Below, in pieces: positions 1 to 7,177 of a stretch of 64,000 nt of DNA. This DNA is from Alistipes sp. (GTDB lineage: Bacteria > Bacteroidota > Bacteroidia > Bacteroidales > Rikenellaceae). How positions within the stretch are numbered: the stretch's first letter is position 1; every line of letters starts with the position of its first letter. The position numbers and the translations under genes were made by a program. The notes below the pieces were generated by a model. It did no database searches. It was not told where the DNA came from and saw only the letters and a list, made by a program, of their open reading frames with translations. The stretch covers positions 682,001 to 746,000 of the forward strand of contig JAGBEH010000001.1 of assembly GCA_017937125.1 (NCBI GenBank), written 5' to 3'.

Positions 1-1
1 C

Positions 2-1471
2 GACAATTTCGGTACCGCACCTGCGACCGGACGTACGATTATGATAGAATACTCGTCGCCGAATACGAATAAGCCTTTGCATTTGGGACATATACGCAAC
101 AATCTGCTCGGCTATTCGGTCGCGCAGATACTGAAGGCAAACGGCCATAACATCATAAAGGTCAATCTTGTAAACGACAGGGGCATACATATCTGCAAGT
201 CGATGCTCGCGTGGAAACTCTACGGCAACGGCGAGACTCCCGAGTCGTCGGGAATGAAGGGCGACCATCTTGTGGGAAAGTATTATGTCGAGTTCGACAA
301 ACATTACAAGGAGCAGATAAAGGAGCTTGTAGCGCAGGGCAAGAGCGAAGACGAGGCTAAGAAAACGGCACCCGTGATGCTCGCGGCGCAGGAGATGCTG
401 CGCAAGTGGGAGGCCAAGGACCCCGAAGTGTATGCGCTTTGGGAGACGATGAACGGCTGGGTGTACGACGGTTTCGATGTAACTTACAAGGCTTTGGGTG
501 TCGATTTCGATAAGGTGTATTACGAGTCGCAAACCTATCTGTTAGGCAAAAGCCTTGTGGAGGAGGGACTTGCGAAAGGCATCTTCTTCCGCAAGGAGGA
601 TAACTCCGTGTGGATAGACCTTACGGCCGACGGTCTCGACCAAAAACTGCTGTTGCGCGGAGACGGCACCTCGGTCTATATGACGCAGGATTTGGGTACC
701 GCATTCCGCCGTTTCGAGGATAATAAGCTCGACGATATGATATATGTGGTCGGGAACGAGCAGAATTATCATTTTCAGGTGTTGAAGCTCATACTCAAGA
801 AGTTGGGGTATGACTGGAGCGACAATATATATCACCTCTCATACGGTATGGTCGAGCTGCCCGAAGGTAAGATGAAGTCCCGCGAGGGTACCGTAGTCGA
901 TGCCGACGACCTGATTGCGGATATGGTATCTACGGCGCGCGAAATGTCGAAAGAGCTCGGCAAGCTCGACGGATGCAGCGACGAAGAGGCAGATGCCGTT
1001 TCGACTATGGTAGGGTTGGGCGCTCTCAAGTATTTCATTCTCAAGGTCGATCCGAAGAAGACGATGCTGTTCGACCCGCGCGAATCCATCGATTTCAACG
1101 GCAATACGGGACCTTTTATTCAGTATACGCACGCGCGTATATGTTCGATCCTGCGCAAGGCGAAAGATGCCGGCATCGACAGATCGTTGCAGTGCGGCGA
1201 TATACTGCCCGTTGAAACGGAGTTGATAAAGACTTTGTGCGATTACCCGAATGTCGTGGCGGCGGCAGGGGAGTCGTTCGCACCCTCTTTCATTGCGAAT
1301 TATGCGTATGAACTCGCCAAGAAATTCAACGGCTACTATCACGATTATTCTATTCTGCGTGAGGAGAATACGGCCATATGCGCTATGCGCCTGCGCCTTG
1401 CGGAGAGTGTCGCCAAGGTGTTGAAGTCGGCGATGAAACTGTTAGGTATCGACGTGCCCGACAGGATGTAG
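2..1471 (+). CDS. argS: Arginyl-tRNA synthetase, 5' end cut by window edge
   Basis: Charges tRNA-Arg with arginine in the cytoplasm (class I aminoacyl-tRNA synthetase). The frame is open from base 2, so the true start lies before the window; the ATG at 41 is internal. The class I HIGH motif is visible as HLGH near the start (within NKPLHLGHIRNN). A KMSKS-type loop reads KMKSREG at about 882-902, the common form in ArgS. The C-terminal part is the alpha-helical anticodon-binding (DALR) domain, ending in a GIDVPDRM tail typical of the family. Missing are only the N-terminal tRNA-binding domain and the first part of the catalytic domain. A strong terminator follows at 1522. Confidence 0.97.
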   Translation, partial: DNFGTAPATGRTIMIEYSSPNTNKPLHLGHIRNNLLGYSVAQILKANGHNIIKVNLVNDRGIHICKSMLAWKLYGNGETPESSGMKGDHLVGKYYVEFDKHYKEQIKELVAQGKSEDEAKKTAPVMLAAQEMLRKWEAKDPEVYALWETMNGWVYDGFDVTYKALGVDFDKVYYESQTYLLGKSLVEEGLAKGIFFRKEDNSVWIDLTADGLDQKLLLRGDGTSVYMTQDLGTAFRRFEDNKLDDMIYVVGNEQNYHFQVLKLILKKLGYDWSDNIYHLSYGMVELPEGKMKSREGTVVDADDLIADMVSTAREMSKELGKLDGCSDEEADAVSTMVGLGALKYFILKVDPKKTMLFDPRESIDFNGNTGPFIQYTHARICSILRKAKDAGIDRSLQCGDILPVETELIKTLCDYPNVVAAAGESFAPSFIANYAYELAKKFNGYYHDYSILREENTAICAMRLRLAESVAKVLKSAMKLLGIDVPDRM

Positions 1472-1521
1472 ACGTTCCTGTCGGCGAGTTGTTAAGGAAC
1501 GTCATCTGTGGTATTATATCG

Positions 1522-1556
1522 ATCGCTCTCCTGCCAATCGGCGGGAGAGCGATTTC
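1522..1556 (+). terminator. Rho-independent terminator after argS
   Basis: A 14-bp stem (1522-1535 with 1540-1553) with one G-T wobble and a 4-nt loop, followed by TTTCG. It sits 50 bp after the argS stop and before the OmpA-domain gene, so the two are probably separate transcripts. Confidence 0.75.
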
Positions 1557-1618
1557 GTAATATGGCTTGATTGTTGAAAGCGATAACGCGAAAAGGTATA
1601 ACTTAAAATATATTTCGC

Positions 1619-2488
1619 GTGAAAACTTTGATTTCTACTTTGGCTTTGTCTCTTGCTTTGTGCGGCATTAGCGATGCCGTGGCACAGAATGCGAGACCCG
1701 TGTCGAAACCTGCATCCGATACGGTATTGCTGTCGCAGAGCCGCGACGGCGATTATATGGTTCGCAGGTATCTTGTAAAGAGCAACGGCGGCTGCAATTC
1801 CGATTTCGCCGTGCGTTACAGGATAAATCTGTCTACTATGTCGCCATCGTTGTCGGACAACGGTGTCGAACTTTCGGCCCTGAATGCATTTATCGATTCG
1901 TTGGCGACGGATTCGATGATGCACGTGCGTTCGGTGACGATCACCGGATATGCTTCTCCGGACGGTACGGAGACCGCGAATATGAAACTCGCGCACGCCC
2001 GTGCTGCCGATTTCAAGAAATATCTCGATAACAAATACGGCCTTTCGTCGAAATACGACGTCAGGGTCGATGCCGTCGTAGACGGTTGGGATTCGTGTAT
2101 AGACGGTATCGAGGCTTCGAACCTCGCACAACGTAAAGACGCCGTCGCGATTATCCGCAGCAACGATGATATGTCCGTCAAACAGCGGAAGCTGAAGTCG
2201 ATGAAGGGCGTTTGGAACTATCTTGCCTCGAACGTTTTGCCGCCGCTGCGCCAGGCCGACATCGAGTTCGATTACGGCCGTGACGATATTGCCGAGACCC
2301 GTGTGCTGGTTGCGCGCCCCGTGCCTGCGGCTCCGGCGGCCACTGCGACCCTCGTCAGCCGACCTGCAACTACTGACAAAAGCGCGTGTCCCTGCGGGTG
2401 TGCGGAACAGGTGACATCCGTGGTGCTGGTCGAGGATATGACCAACGGGCTGATAATCGAAATGGGAGAGGTGGATATTGACTATTAG
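1619..2488 (+). CDS. Secreted protein with OmpA-like domain
   Basis: 289 aa, probably an envelope protein of the periplasm or outer membrane. Residues 1-22 form a signal peptide ending in VAQ. From about residue 70 to 190 it resembles the OmpA/MotB peptidoglycan-binding fold: the signature ITGYASPDGTE followed by N-x-x-LAHARA is the classic OmpA_C pattern. The C-terminal 60 residues are Ala/Pro-rich with a CPCGC cluster. The start must be GTG at 1619, because an in-frame TAA lies at 1604 and the signal peptide begins right there. It is monocistronic as far as can be seen. In Bacteroidales similar proteins occur near fimbrial or major outer-membrane operons, but nothing here confirms that partner. 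The family call is fairly sure, the role is not. Confidence 0.75.
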   Translation: MKTLISTLALSLALCGISDAVAQNARPVSKPASDTVLLSQSRDGDYMVRRYLVKSNGGCNSDFAVRYRINLSTMSPSLSDNGVELSALNAFIDSLATDSMMHVRSVTITGYASPDGTETANMKLAHARAADFKKYLDNKYGLSSKYDVRVDAVVDGWDSCIDGIEASNLAQRKDAVAIIRSNDDMSVKQRKLKSMKGVWNYLASNVLPPLRQADIEFDYGRDDIAETRVLVARPVPAAPAATATLVSRPATTDKSACPCGCAEQVTSVVLVEDMTNGLIIEMGEVDIDY

Positions 2489-2571
2489 CCGATATCCGAC
2501 CGCTTTTATGTCGGCCGCCGCGAATCCGCGGCGGCCGATTTTGCATATGGTCAAAAACATATGCCGCTGTG

Positions 2572-2602
2572 TTTGGTAATACGAAAGGTTTTAGTATCTT
2601 TG
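2572..2602 (+). promoter_or_regulatory. Bacteroidetes-type promoter
   Basis: TTTG at 2572-2575 and TATCTTTG at 2595-2602 with a 19-nt spacer match the Bacteroidetes -33/-7 consensus exactly. The predicted start of transcription is about 15 nt before the ATG at 2626. Confidence 0.8.
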
Positions 2603-2625
2603 CATAGGAAAAAACTTATTTCGAT

Positions 2626-2907
2626 ATGGCTAATTTAAGAGACATCAAAAAGGAGATCGATTATCGCCTTGAGGAGTTGCTGTTCGATTGTGAAATGGCA
2701 ATCTATGTTCACCCGTCCAAAGAGAATGAGGTGTTCGGGCTTATGCAGAAAGGGGTTGATTTACGCAATATGTTGTTCGTTAAGGTGAATAATCCTGCCG
2801 ATGCAAAGAACCGCAGTCTTGTACGCAAGCACTTCGCGGCACTGCGCAATGAGATGATCGCCGAGTTCGACAAACTCTTTCAGGAGTTGAGCGCCGCCAA
2901 CAAATAA
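2626..2907 (+). CDS. Small conserved Bacteroidetes protein
   Basis: 93 aa, charged and mostly helical, without signal peptide or membrane segment, so probably cytoplasmic. It has no motif I can assign to an activity; it resembles a short conserved hypothetical protein common in Bacteroidales. The start is fixed by a near-perfect promoter 24-54 nt upstream, and a good terminator follows 29 nt after the stop, so this is a single-gene transcript. A strong promoter and tight terminator suggest it is expressed well. Confidence 0.8.
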   Translation: MANLRDIKKEIDYRLEELLFDCEMAIYVHPSKENEVFGLMQKGVDLRNMLFVKVNNPADAKNRSLVRKHFAALRNEMIAEFDKLFQELSAANK

Positions 2908-2935
2908 TCGTTCGTGCTCGACATCGTATGAAATG

Positions 2936-2960
2936 CAGCCCGCATTATGCGGGCTGTTTT
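2936..2960 (+). terminator. Rho-independent terminator
   Basis: Perfect 9-bp GC-rich stem (2936-2944 and 2948-2956) with a 3-nt loop, followed by TTTT. It ends the transcript of the small gene at 2626. Confidence 0.85.
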
Positions 2961-3027
2961 CGTATTCGCAATGGCCGTATAGAACCGAATAGTCATCGTC
3001 CGTTCATCAGTTGCGGGACGAATCTGT

Positions 3028-3780
3028 TCAGTCGTCGTGCGAACCGAGTACGGTGTGCGGGATATTGCCGTGCGAGATTATCTGAATAGGGCAGTTGTAG
3101 TTTTGCAGCTGTTCTTCGGTAATGATATTGGAATGGTGGCGGTGCACCGTTCTATTGACGCAAACTATCTCTTTGACGACACTCGTAATGGTCCCGATGT
3201 CGTGCGAAACCATCACGATAGCCATATCCTTGTTCAGGCGCTTCAGCATCGTATATAATTCGTTCTCGAAACGGTTGTCCACGAAATTGGCAGGTTCGTC
3301 GAGAATCAGCAGCTTGGGATTCATTATTATGGCCCGACAAAGCAATGTGCGTTGCAACTGCCCGCCCGATATTTCTCCTATCTGCTTGTCCGCCAATCCA
3401 TTCAACCCTGCCGTGTCGAGAAGCTCCGCCACGCGCAGACGGTCGTTTTTGCCGTATTTCGACGTAAATCCGTGTTCGGACTGCAAGCCAGACATAACGA
3501 CCTCGCTGACTGATATCGGAAATGCCTTATCGAACTTGGTTTGCTGGGGCATATATCCTATAAGGCGTTTCGAGCCGTCGAACAGCAATGGCGACAGGGT
3601 AACGGTTCCCGAGTAGGGCAGTGCTCCGACGATAGTGTTCACGAGGGTGGTTTTGCCGCCGCCGTTAGGTCCTATTATGCCGATGAAATCGTTGTCGAAA
3701 ATATCCAGATCGACATTTTCGAGAGCCGTGCAGTCGTCGTATCTGACGGTTACGTTTCGGAGTGAAACAATCTCTGTCAT
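3028..3780 (-). CDS. znuC: Zinc/manganese ABC transporter ATPase
   Basis: 250 aa ATP-binding subunit of an ABC metal importer (ZnuC/TroB type) that drives uptake through an inner-membrane permease. Walker A reads GPNGGGKTT near residue 37, the ABC signature ISGGQLQR near residue 138, and Walker B LLILDEPANFVD near residue 157, followed by the switch His in MVSHD. Its start codon overlaps the stop of the binding-protein gene by 4 bp (ATGA), so the two are translationally coupled. No permease gene lies next to it; the only metal-type permease in the window is at 46108-46944. Zinc is the likelier substrate because the partner binding protein has a His-rich loop. Confidence 0.9.
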   Translation of the reverse strand: MTEIVSLRNVTVRYDDCTALENVDLDIFDNDFIGIIGPNGGGKTTLVNTIVGALPYSGTVTLSPLLFDGSKRLIGYMPQQTKFDKAFPISVSEVVMSGLQSEHGFTSKYGKNDRLRVAELLDTAGLNGLADKQIGEISGGQLQRTLLCRAIIMNPKLLILDEPANFVDNRFENELYTMLKRLNKDMAIVMVSHDIGTITSVVKEIVCVNRTVHRHHSNIITEEQLQNYNCPIQIISHGNIPHTVLGSHDD

Positions 3781-4640
3781 TCTGTAATCAGGCGGGCTAT
3801 GGATTCTATATTCTCGAAAACGTCCTCTTTCAGCGGATCTATCTCCGTCGGCTCAGCGTCGATGTCCGAGGCTACGGTCTCCACGACGGTACGCGGGAAT
3901 TGCGTCTGGTAAAATACCTTTCCGATATTGTCCCGTCTGGCTTTATCGATGATGTCGGATAAGCGCTTGACACTCGGCTCTTTGCCTTCGTGCTCTATGG
4001 CTATCTGTTCGATTCCGTAGTCGCGCGCGAAGTATGTCAGAGCAGGGTGGTAAATGATGAAATATTTATTACGGGCGTTTGCGCACATATCACTGACACG
4101 CTTGTCGAGAATTTCGAGACGTTCGTTCAGACGTATATAGGCCGTTTCGTATTTTACGGAATCGGGATACGCCTTGTGTATGGCCTCGTAGGCATTTCGA
4201 GCCATAATCTTAAGGGTCTGCGGTGAACTCCAGATATGAGGGTCGATGCCGTGGCGGCAGCCGTGGCCGCGATGATTGTGCGAGCAACTGCCTGCAATAA
4301 GTTCGATACCTTGGCTTAAATCGGTGATTTTTTGCGGGTCGCTTATTTTGCTCATAAGGTTGCGCTCGAAATCAATAAGGCCGACATTGAATACCAATCG
4401 GGCGCTGTTGAGCGCGATGAACTGTTTCGGAGTAGGCTCGAACGATTCGGGAGATGCTCCCGACGGTACGAGTATCTCGATGTCGAAATCTTCTCCGACG
4501 ATTTCATGGACGATGCATTTTAACGGTGCTATCGATACGAAGATTGTTCGGTCGCTATCTTTTCGGGAACCCGTGCAACCTGCCGAATACAGCAGCAGTA
4601 TAATATATATAGGTATATATCTTATTGCATTTTTAGTCAT
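3777..4640 (-). CDS. znuA: Zinc-binding lipoprotein of ABC transporter (ZnuA/TroA family)
   Basis: Solute-binding protein that captures Zn2+ (or Mn2+) for the importer. The N-terminus is a signal peptide with a lipobox ending SAGC, so it is probably a membrane-anchored lipoprotein. The cluster A-I fold is recognisable: SIAPLKCIVHEIVG, SGASPESFEPTP, a central His-rich loop (SHNHRGHGCRHG) followed by DPHIW, a YHPALTYFARDYG segment and a late IEHEGKEPS. The His-rich loop before DPHIW is characteristic of zinc-specific members. I chose the ATG at 4640 because it gives a compact signal peptide; an in-frame ATG at 4667 is possible, and longer upstream extensions are not signal-like. It is the first gene of the znuA-znuC pair. 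Confidence 0.87.
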   Translation of the reverse strand: MTKNAIRYIPIYIILLLYSAGCTGSRKDSDRTIFVSIAPLKCIVHEIVGEDFDIEILVPSGASPESFEPTPKQFIALNSARLVFNVGLIDFERNLMSKISDPQKITDLSQGIELIAGSCSHNHRGHGCRHGIDPHIWSSPQTLKIMARNAYEAIHKAYPDSVKYETAYIRLNERLEILDKRVSDMCANARNKYFIIYHPALTYFARDYGIEQIAIEHEGKEPSVKRLSDIIDKARRDNIGKVFYQTQFPRTVVETVASDIDAEPTEIDPLKEDVFENIESIARLITE

Positions 4641-5104
4641 CCTATTTGCGCGCGATACGTTTTTCATTGATATTTCGGTTGTTTTACTTTTTGTCCGTAG
4701 CCTGTGAATAATATTGTTAATAGAATCGCATACGCATATTAAATTTAACATAATATACATATTGATTCAATTGTATTCCGATATTCCGCATATACATTAT
4801 ATATATTTCGCGATCGAACGGTCGAACAAAATTATAAAAAAATACCGAACCTCCCGCATCGGTATTGCAGTTTCTTGCTCCGATGGTTTTGCGGGTTTCG
4901 GTGTTGGATGTCTGTTTTGGATGTTTGTGGTTTTGACGGTTGGCTGCATTTGCCGTCCTCGGGTTGAAGTCGATTGTACGGCTTACCGGTCTTGCGGATC
5001 AAAGCAACGCGGGCGATGAATCTGTCGTCCGTTCCGTTGCATTAAAGTTGATGTGCAGCAGTCGAATGGTACCCGTATTTTTGGTTCGGTGCTTATCGTG
5101 CCGT
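4641..5104. other. 464-bp gap without recognisable gene
   Basis: The part next to znuA (4641-4840) is very AT-rich and presumably holds its promoter. The rest holds a minus-strand terminator at 4834-4866 and a roughly 240-bp stretch between it and the XRE gene. In that stretch the open frames look like accidental ones and I see no family. Confidence 0.6.
4834..4866 (-). terminator. Terminator on minus strand
   Basis: 8-bp stem AATACCGA/TCGGTATT (4841-4848 and 4859-4866) with a 10-nt loop, followed on the minus strand by a run of T (complement of 4835-4840). It would end the transcript of the XRE gene after a 240-nt 3' tail. Confidence 0.65.
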
Positions 5105-5575
5105 TTATCTCGGTTTGTAGTCCGAAAAACTTCCGTCCGTATAAAATACTACAACCCGTTCGATTCGCGATGCCTCCTGAGATTTTAATCTTTCCCGACT
5201 GTCGTATTCCTCCGAAGAAATATTCCCTTCCTGAGAAGTTCGCATATTTCTGTTTGCCGACTGCTCGGTACGCACCATCGATCGTTCGGTATTCGCGGCT
5301 GTCTTGTCGGAGAATAAATTGCCGTCGGTCGGAGATTGCGGCTGTCCGTCGCCGTTATATGTTTCCGTGCGGAACATTTGCCCGTCATCGAGCAGTAGCC
5401 AATCCGGATTTATCTTAGGAAAGCGCCGTAAGATTTTTTGCAGTAAATCGAAGCTCGGTTTATTTCTCCCTGCAAGCAGATGCGAAACGCCCGCCGGCTG
5501 TATCTCCAAGATTTCCGCCAGACGACTCGCCGATAAACCTTCGGTTTTCATCAATTGTTGCAATTTATCCTTCAT
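5105..5575 (-). CDS. XRE-family helix-turn-helix regulator
   Basis: 156 aa DNA-binding protein. Residues 1-60 are a Cro/C1-type HTH: the helices read GLSASRLAEILEI and AGVSHLLAGRNKPS, followed by NPDWLLLDDGQMF, the usual ending of the Bacteroidetes subgroup of this family. The remaining 90 residues are polar, low in hydrophobics and probably disordered, ending with a short VVVFYTDGSFSDYKPR tail also seen in this subgroup. It has its own promoter (5591-5622), and palindromic sites lie in and upstream of that promoter, which suggests autoregulation. The genes it controls are unknown. Confidence 0.88.
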   Translation of the reverse strand: MKDKLQQLMKTEGLSASRLAEILEIQPAGVSHLLAGRNKPSFDLLQKILRRFPKINPDWLLLDDGQMFRTETYNGDGQPQSPTDGNLFSDKTAANTERSMVRTEQSANRNMRTSQEGNISSEEYDSRERLKSQEASRIERVVVFYTDGSFSDYKPR

Positions 5576-5590
5576 ACGGCTAATTTTTTA

Positions 5591-5622
5591 CAAATATAAA
5601 AACTTTTCATTTGTAAAACAAA
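5591..5622 (-). promoter_or_regulatory. Promoter of the XRE regulator gene
   Basis: On the minus strand TTTG (complement of 5619-5622), a 20-nt spacer and TATATTTG (complement of 5591-5598) match the Bacteroidetes consensus, about 20 nt before the start codon at 5575. A 15-bp palindrome (5609-5623) overlaps the -33 element. Confidence 0.75.
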
Positions 5623-5677
5623 TAAATTTACTACTTGTAAAATGTTAATAACTGATAAATATGTTTACAAGTGTAAA
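5609..5677. promoter_or_regulatory. Operator-like palindromes at the XRE promoter
   Basis: Two palindromes: ATTTGT-AAA-ACAAAT at 5609-5623, overlapping the -33 element, and TTTACA-AG-TGTAAA at 5664-5677, about 40 bp upstream. A half site, CTTGTAAAA, lies between them. Their position fits binding by the XRE protein, but this is inference. Confidence 0.45.
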
Positions 5678-5998
5678 TGCGTTTATTTTGTTAAAATAAC
5701 GGCTTGCGATTATTTAGTGTTATAATTTATATAAACTGATTTAATACGCTGAAATATATGGTATTTATATCGTCAAATATACGTGTAGCCCCGCTTTGCC
5801 GTGATTACTTTGCTTAGAGCTCGATTACATATATTTGTATTTCATATAACATTTATAATCGGCTGGTTTTTAGCAATATTAATGTGGATATTCAATGATT
5901 TGATCCGTATACGTTGGTGTTTTATGACGTTATTTATTACTCGCTTAATTTACTTGTTATATTGTTAATAAATAACATTTATCAACAGGCTATGTATT

Positions 5999-6023
5999 TT
6001 ACAGATGTAACAAATATATTTGT
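5999..6023. promoter_or_regulatory. Two adjoining palindromes in AT-rich region
   Basis: TTACA-GA-TGTAA at 5999-6010 has the same TTACAnnTGTAA core as the palindrome at 5665-5676. It directly adjoins the 14-bp palindrome ACAAATATATTTGT at 6010-6023. The recurrence of one core 330 bp apart suggests a specific binding site. Confidence 0.4.
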
Positions 6024-6174
6024 ATTGCCGTTATGATTACATTAACATATGTTAATGAAGTATTCCAAAACGGATGATTTTGCAAGATTATTCAATATAT
6101 CCTACTGCTGCTGAATAATTATATTGTTGATAATTTATTCCGCATATATTATGTTAAATCGTATGCGGGCATAA

Positions 6175-6214
6175 TATAAGCAGGGCGGCTTGTTGTCATC
6201 CTACCCTGCTTATA
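6175..6214 (-). terminator. Inverted repeat downstream of HIT gene
   Basis: 11-bp arms TATAAGCAGGG (6175-6185) and its complement (6204-6214) with an 18-nt loop, 32 bp past the HIT stop on the minus strand. The following sequence is AT-rich but has no clean T-run, so it is a possible terminator or mRNA-end hairpin. Confidence 0.45.
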
Positions 6215-6245
6215 TACAGATTATTATATATTTGTAAACAGAGAC

Positions 6246-6632
6246 TTATTCTCTCAGCTTTTCGGCGATTGCATTGAATTCTTCCGTGGTTAATTTTAGC
6301 TTCTCCCGATGAAAATCCACGTCATTTTCGCTGTTTATGGGTATAAGATGTATGTGTGCATGCGGCACTTCGAGCCCTAAAACTACGACGGCTACCCTTT
6401 TGCAGTCTATTTTCCGACCTATTCGCTCCGCTATTTTTTTTGCGAATACGGTCATACCCGCCAATGTCTCGTCGTCGAGGTCGAAAATGTAGTCTACTTC
6501 TTTCTTGGGAACAACCAATGTATGTCCCTTAGTCAGCGGATTGATGTCGAGAAATGCGAAATAGTTATCATCTTCGGCTACCTTGTAGCACGGAATCTCT
6601 CCGTTGATGATGCGTGTAAATATCGATGCCAT
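6246..6632 (-). CDS. HIT-family nucleotide hydrolase
   Basis: 128 aa, full length for a HIT/HINT protein. Such proteins hydrolyse nucleoside phosphoramidates or dinucleoside polyphosphates in the cytoplasm. The signature histidine triad reads HAHIHL near residue 91; the N-terminal half shows the usual IINGEIPCYKV and GHTLVVPKKE blocks. It is the last gene of a minus-strand run bcp-recA-rsh-DUF4834-HIT, 13 bp after the DUF4834-like gene. The substrate in the cell is unknown for most members. Confidence 0.93.
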   Translation of the reverse strand: MASIFTRIINGEIPCYKVAEDDNYFAFLDINPLTKGHTLVVPKKEVDYIFDLDDETLAGMTVFAKKIAERIGRKIDCKRVAVVVLGLEVPHAHIHLIPINSENDVDFHREKLKLTTEEFNAIAEKLRE

Positions 6633-6645
6633 TTGTTTTATGGTG

Positions 6646-7176
6646 TTAGTCTTCGAATTTCGGGTGCATTATCTCCGAGTAGATGACCGCATCCGCGAGA
6701 TTGAATTTTTCGGCGAATTCCGACCCGCTGCCGCCATTCGTTTCGGTGCGGTTGTCCGTAGCGGCATTCATAGTCTCGGATGCGTTGTTTCGGACCTTAT
6801 TTCCCGTTGAAACGGACTGCCGTGCGTCTTCGACCTGTATTTTACCCGTATTTGCATATTCTGCGGCGTACTTATGCGCCTTTTTTCTGCTTTGTGTATA
6901 GACGGGCGCGACTTGCGGAGTATTTCTCGCTGATCGGCCCGTAACGGGGCGGGAAGGCGATGCTGTTTCCTGCATTTTCGTTAATGACTCCTGTGCGCGG
7001 CGCAACAGCTCCTCGACGGTCGGCAGTTCCGAACCGTTCGGGCCGCTCTGCCCGTCGCGTTGAGGCGATCGTGTCGTGGTTTTATCCGTACGTTTCTTCT
7101 GCTTTGCTTTAGTTAAACTTGATAGTACGGTTATTATCAGTATTATCGCCCAAATGTAGCTGCTGTAGTCATCCAT
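6646..7176 (-). CDS. Single-pass membrane protein, DUF4834-like
   Basis: 176 aa. One hydrophobic N-terminal segment (about residues 7-22) is followed by a long basic, polar, low-complexity middle rich in Thr, Ser, Gln and Arg. A short conserved-looking C-terminal motif (FNLADAVIYSEIMHPKFE) follows. This plan, N-terminal anchor plus disordered linker plus a terminal helix ending in a Pro-Lys/Arg motif, is typical of small Bacteroidetes proteins encoded in operons like this one. The start is 1 bp after the stop of the rsh gene. No activity can be proposed. The protruding C-terminal motif may dock another protein. Confidence 0.7.
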   Translation of the reverse strand: MDDYSSYIWAIILIITVLSSLTKAKQKKRTDKTTTRSPQRDGQSGPNGSELPTVEELLRRAQESLTKMQETASPSRPVTGRSARNTPQVAPVYTQSRKKAHKYAAEYANTGKIQVEDARQSVSTGNKVRNNASETMNAATDNRTETNGGSGSEFAEKFNLADAVIYSEIMHPKFED

Positions 7177-7177
7177 C

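Larger units (their letters stand above)
5576..6245. other. 670-bp AT-rich intergenic region
   Basis: Far more AT-rich than the flanking genes and without plausible genes on either strand. It contains the XRE promoter, several TTTACA/TGTAAA-type palindromes (5609-5677 and 5999-6023), three sequences one mismatch from the DnaA box TTATCCACA (5883-5891, 5979-5987, 6125-6133), and a hairpin at 6175-6214 next to the HIT gene. It may be a regulatory region, a small RNA region or a replication-associated element. Confidence 0.6.
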
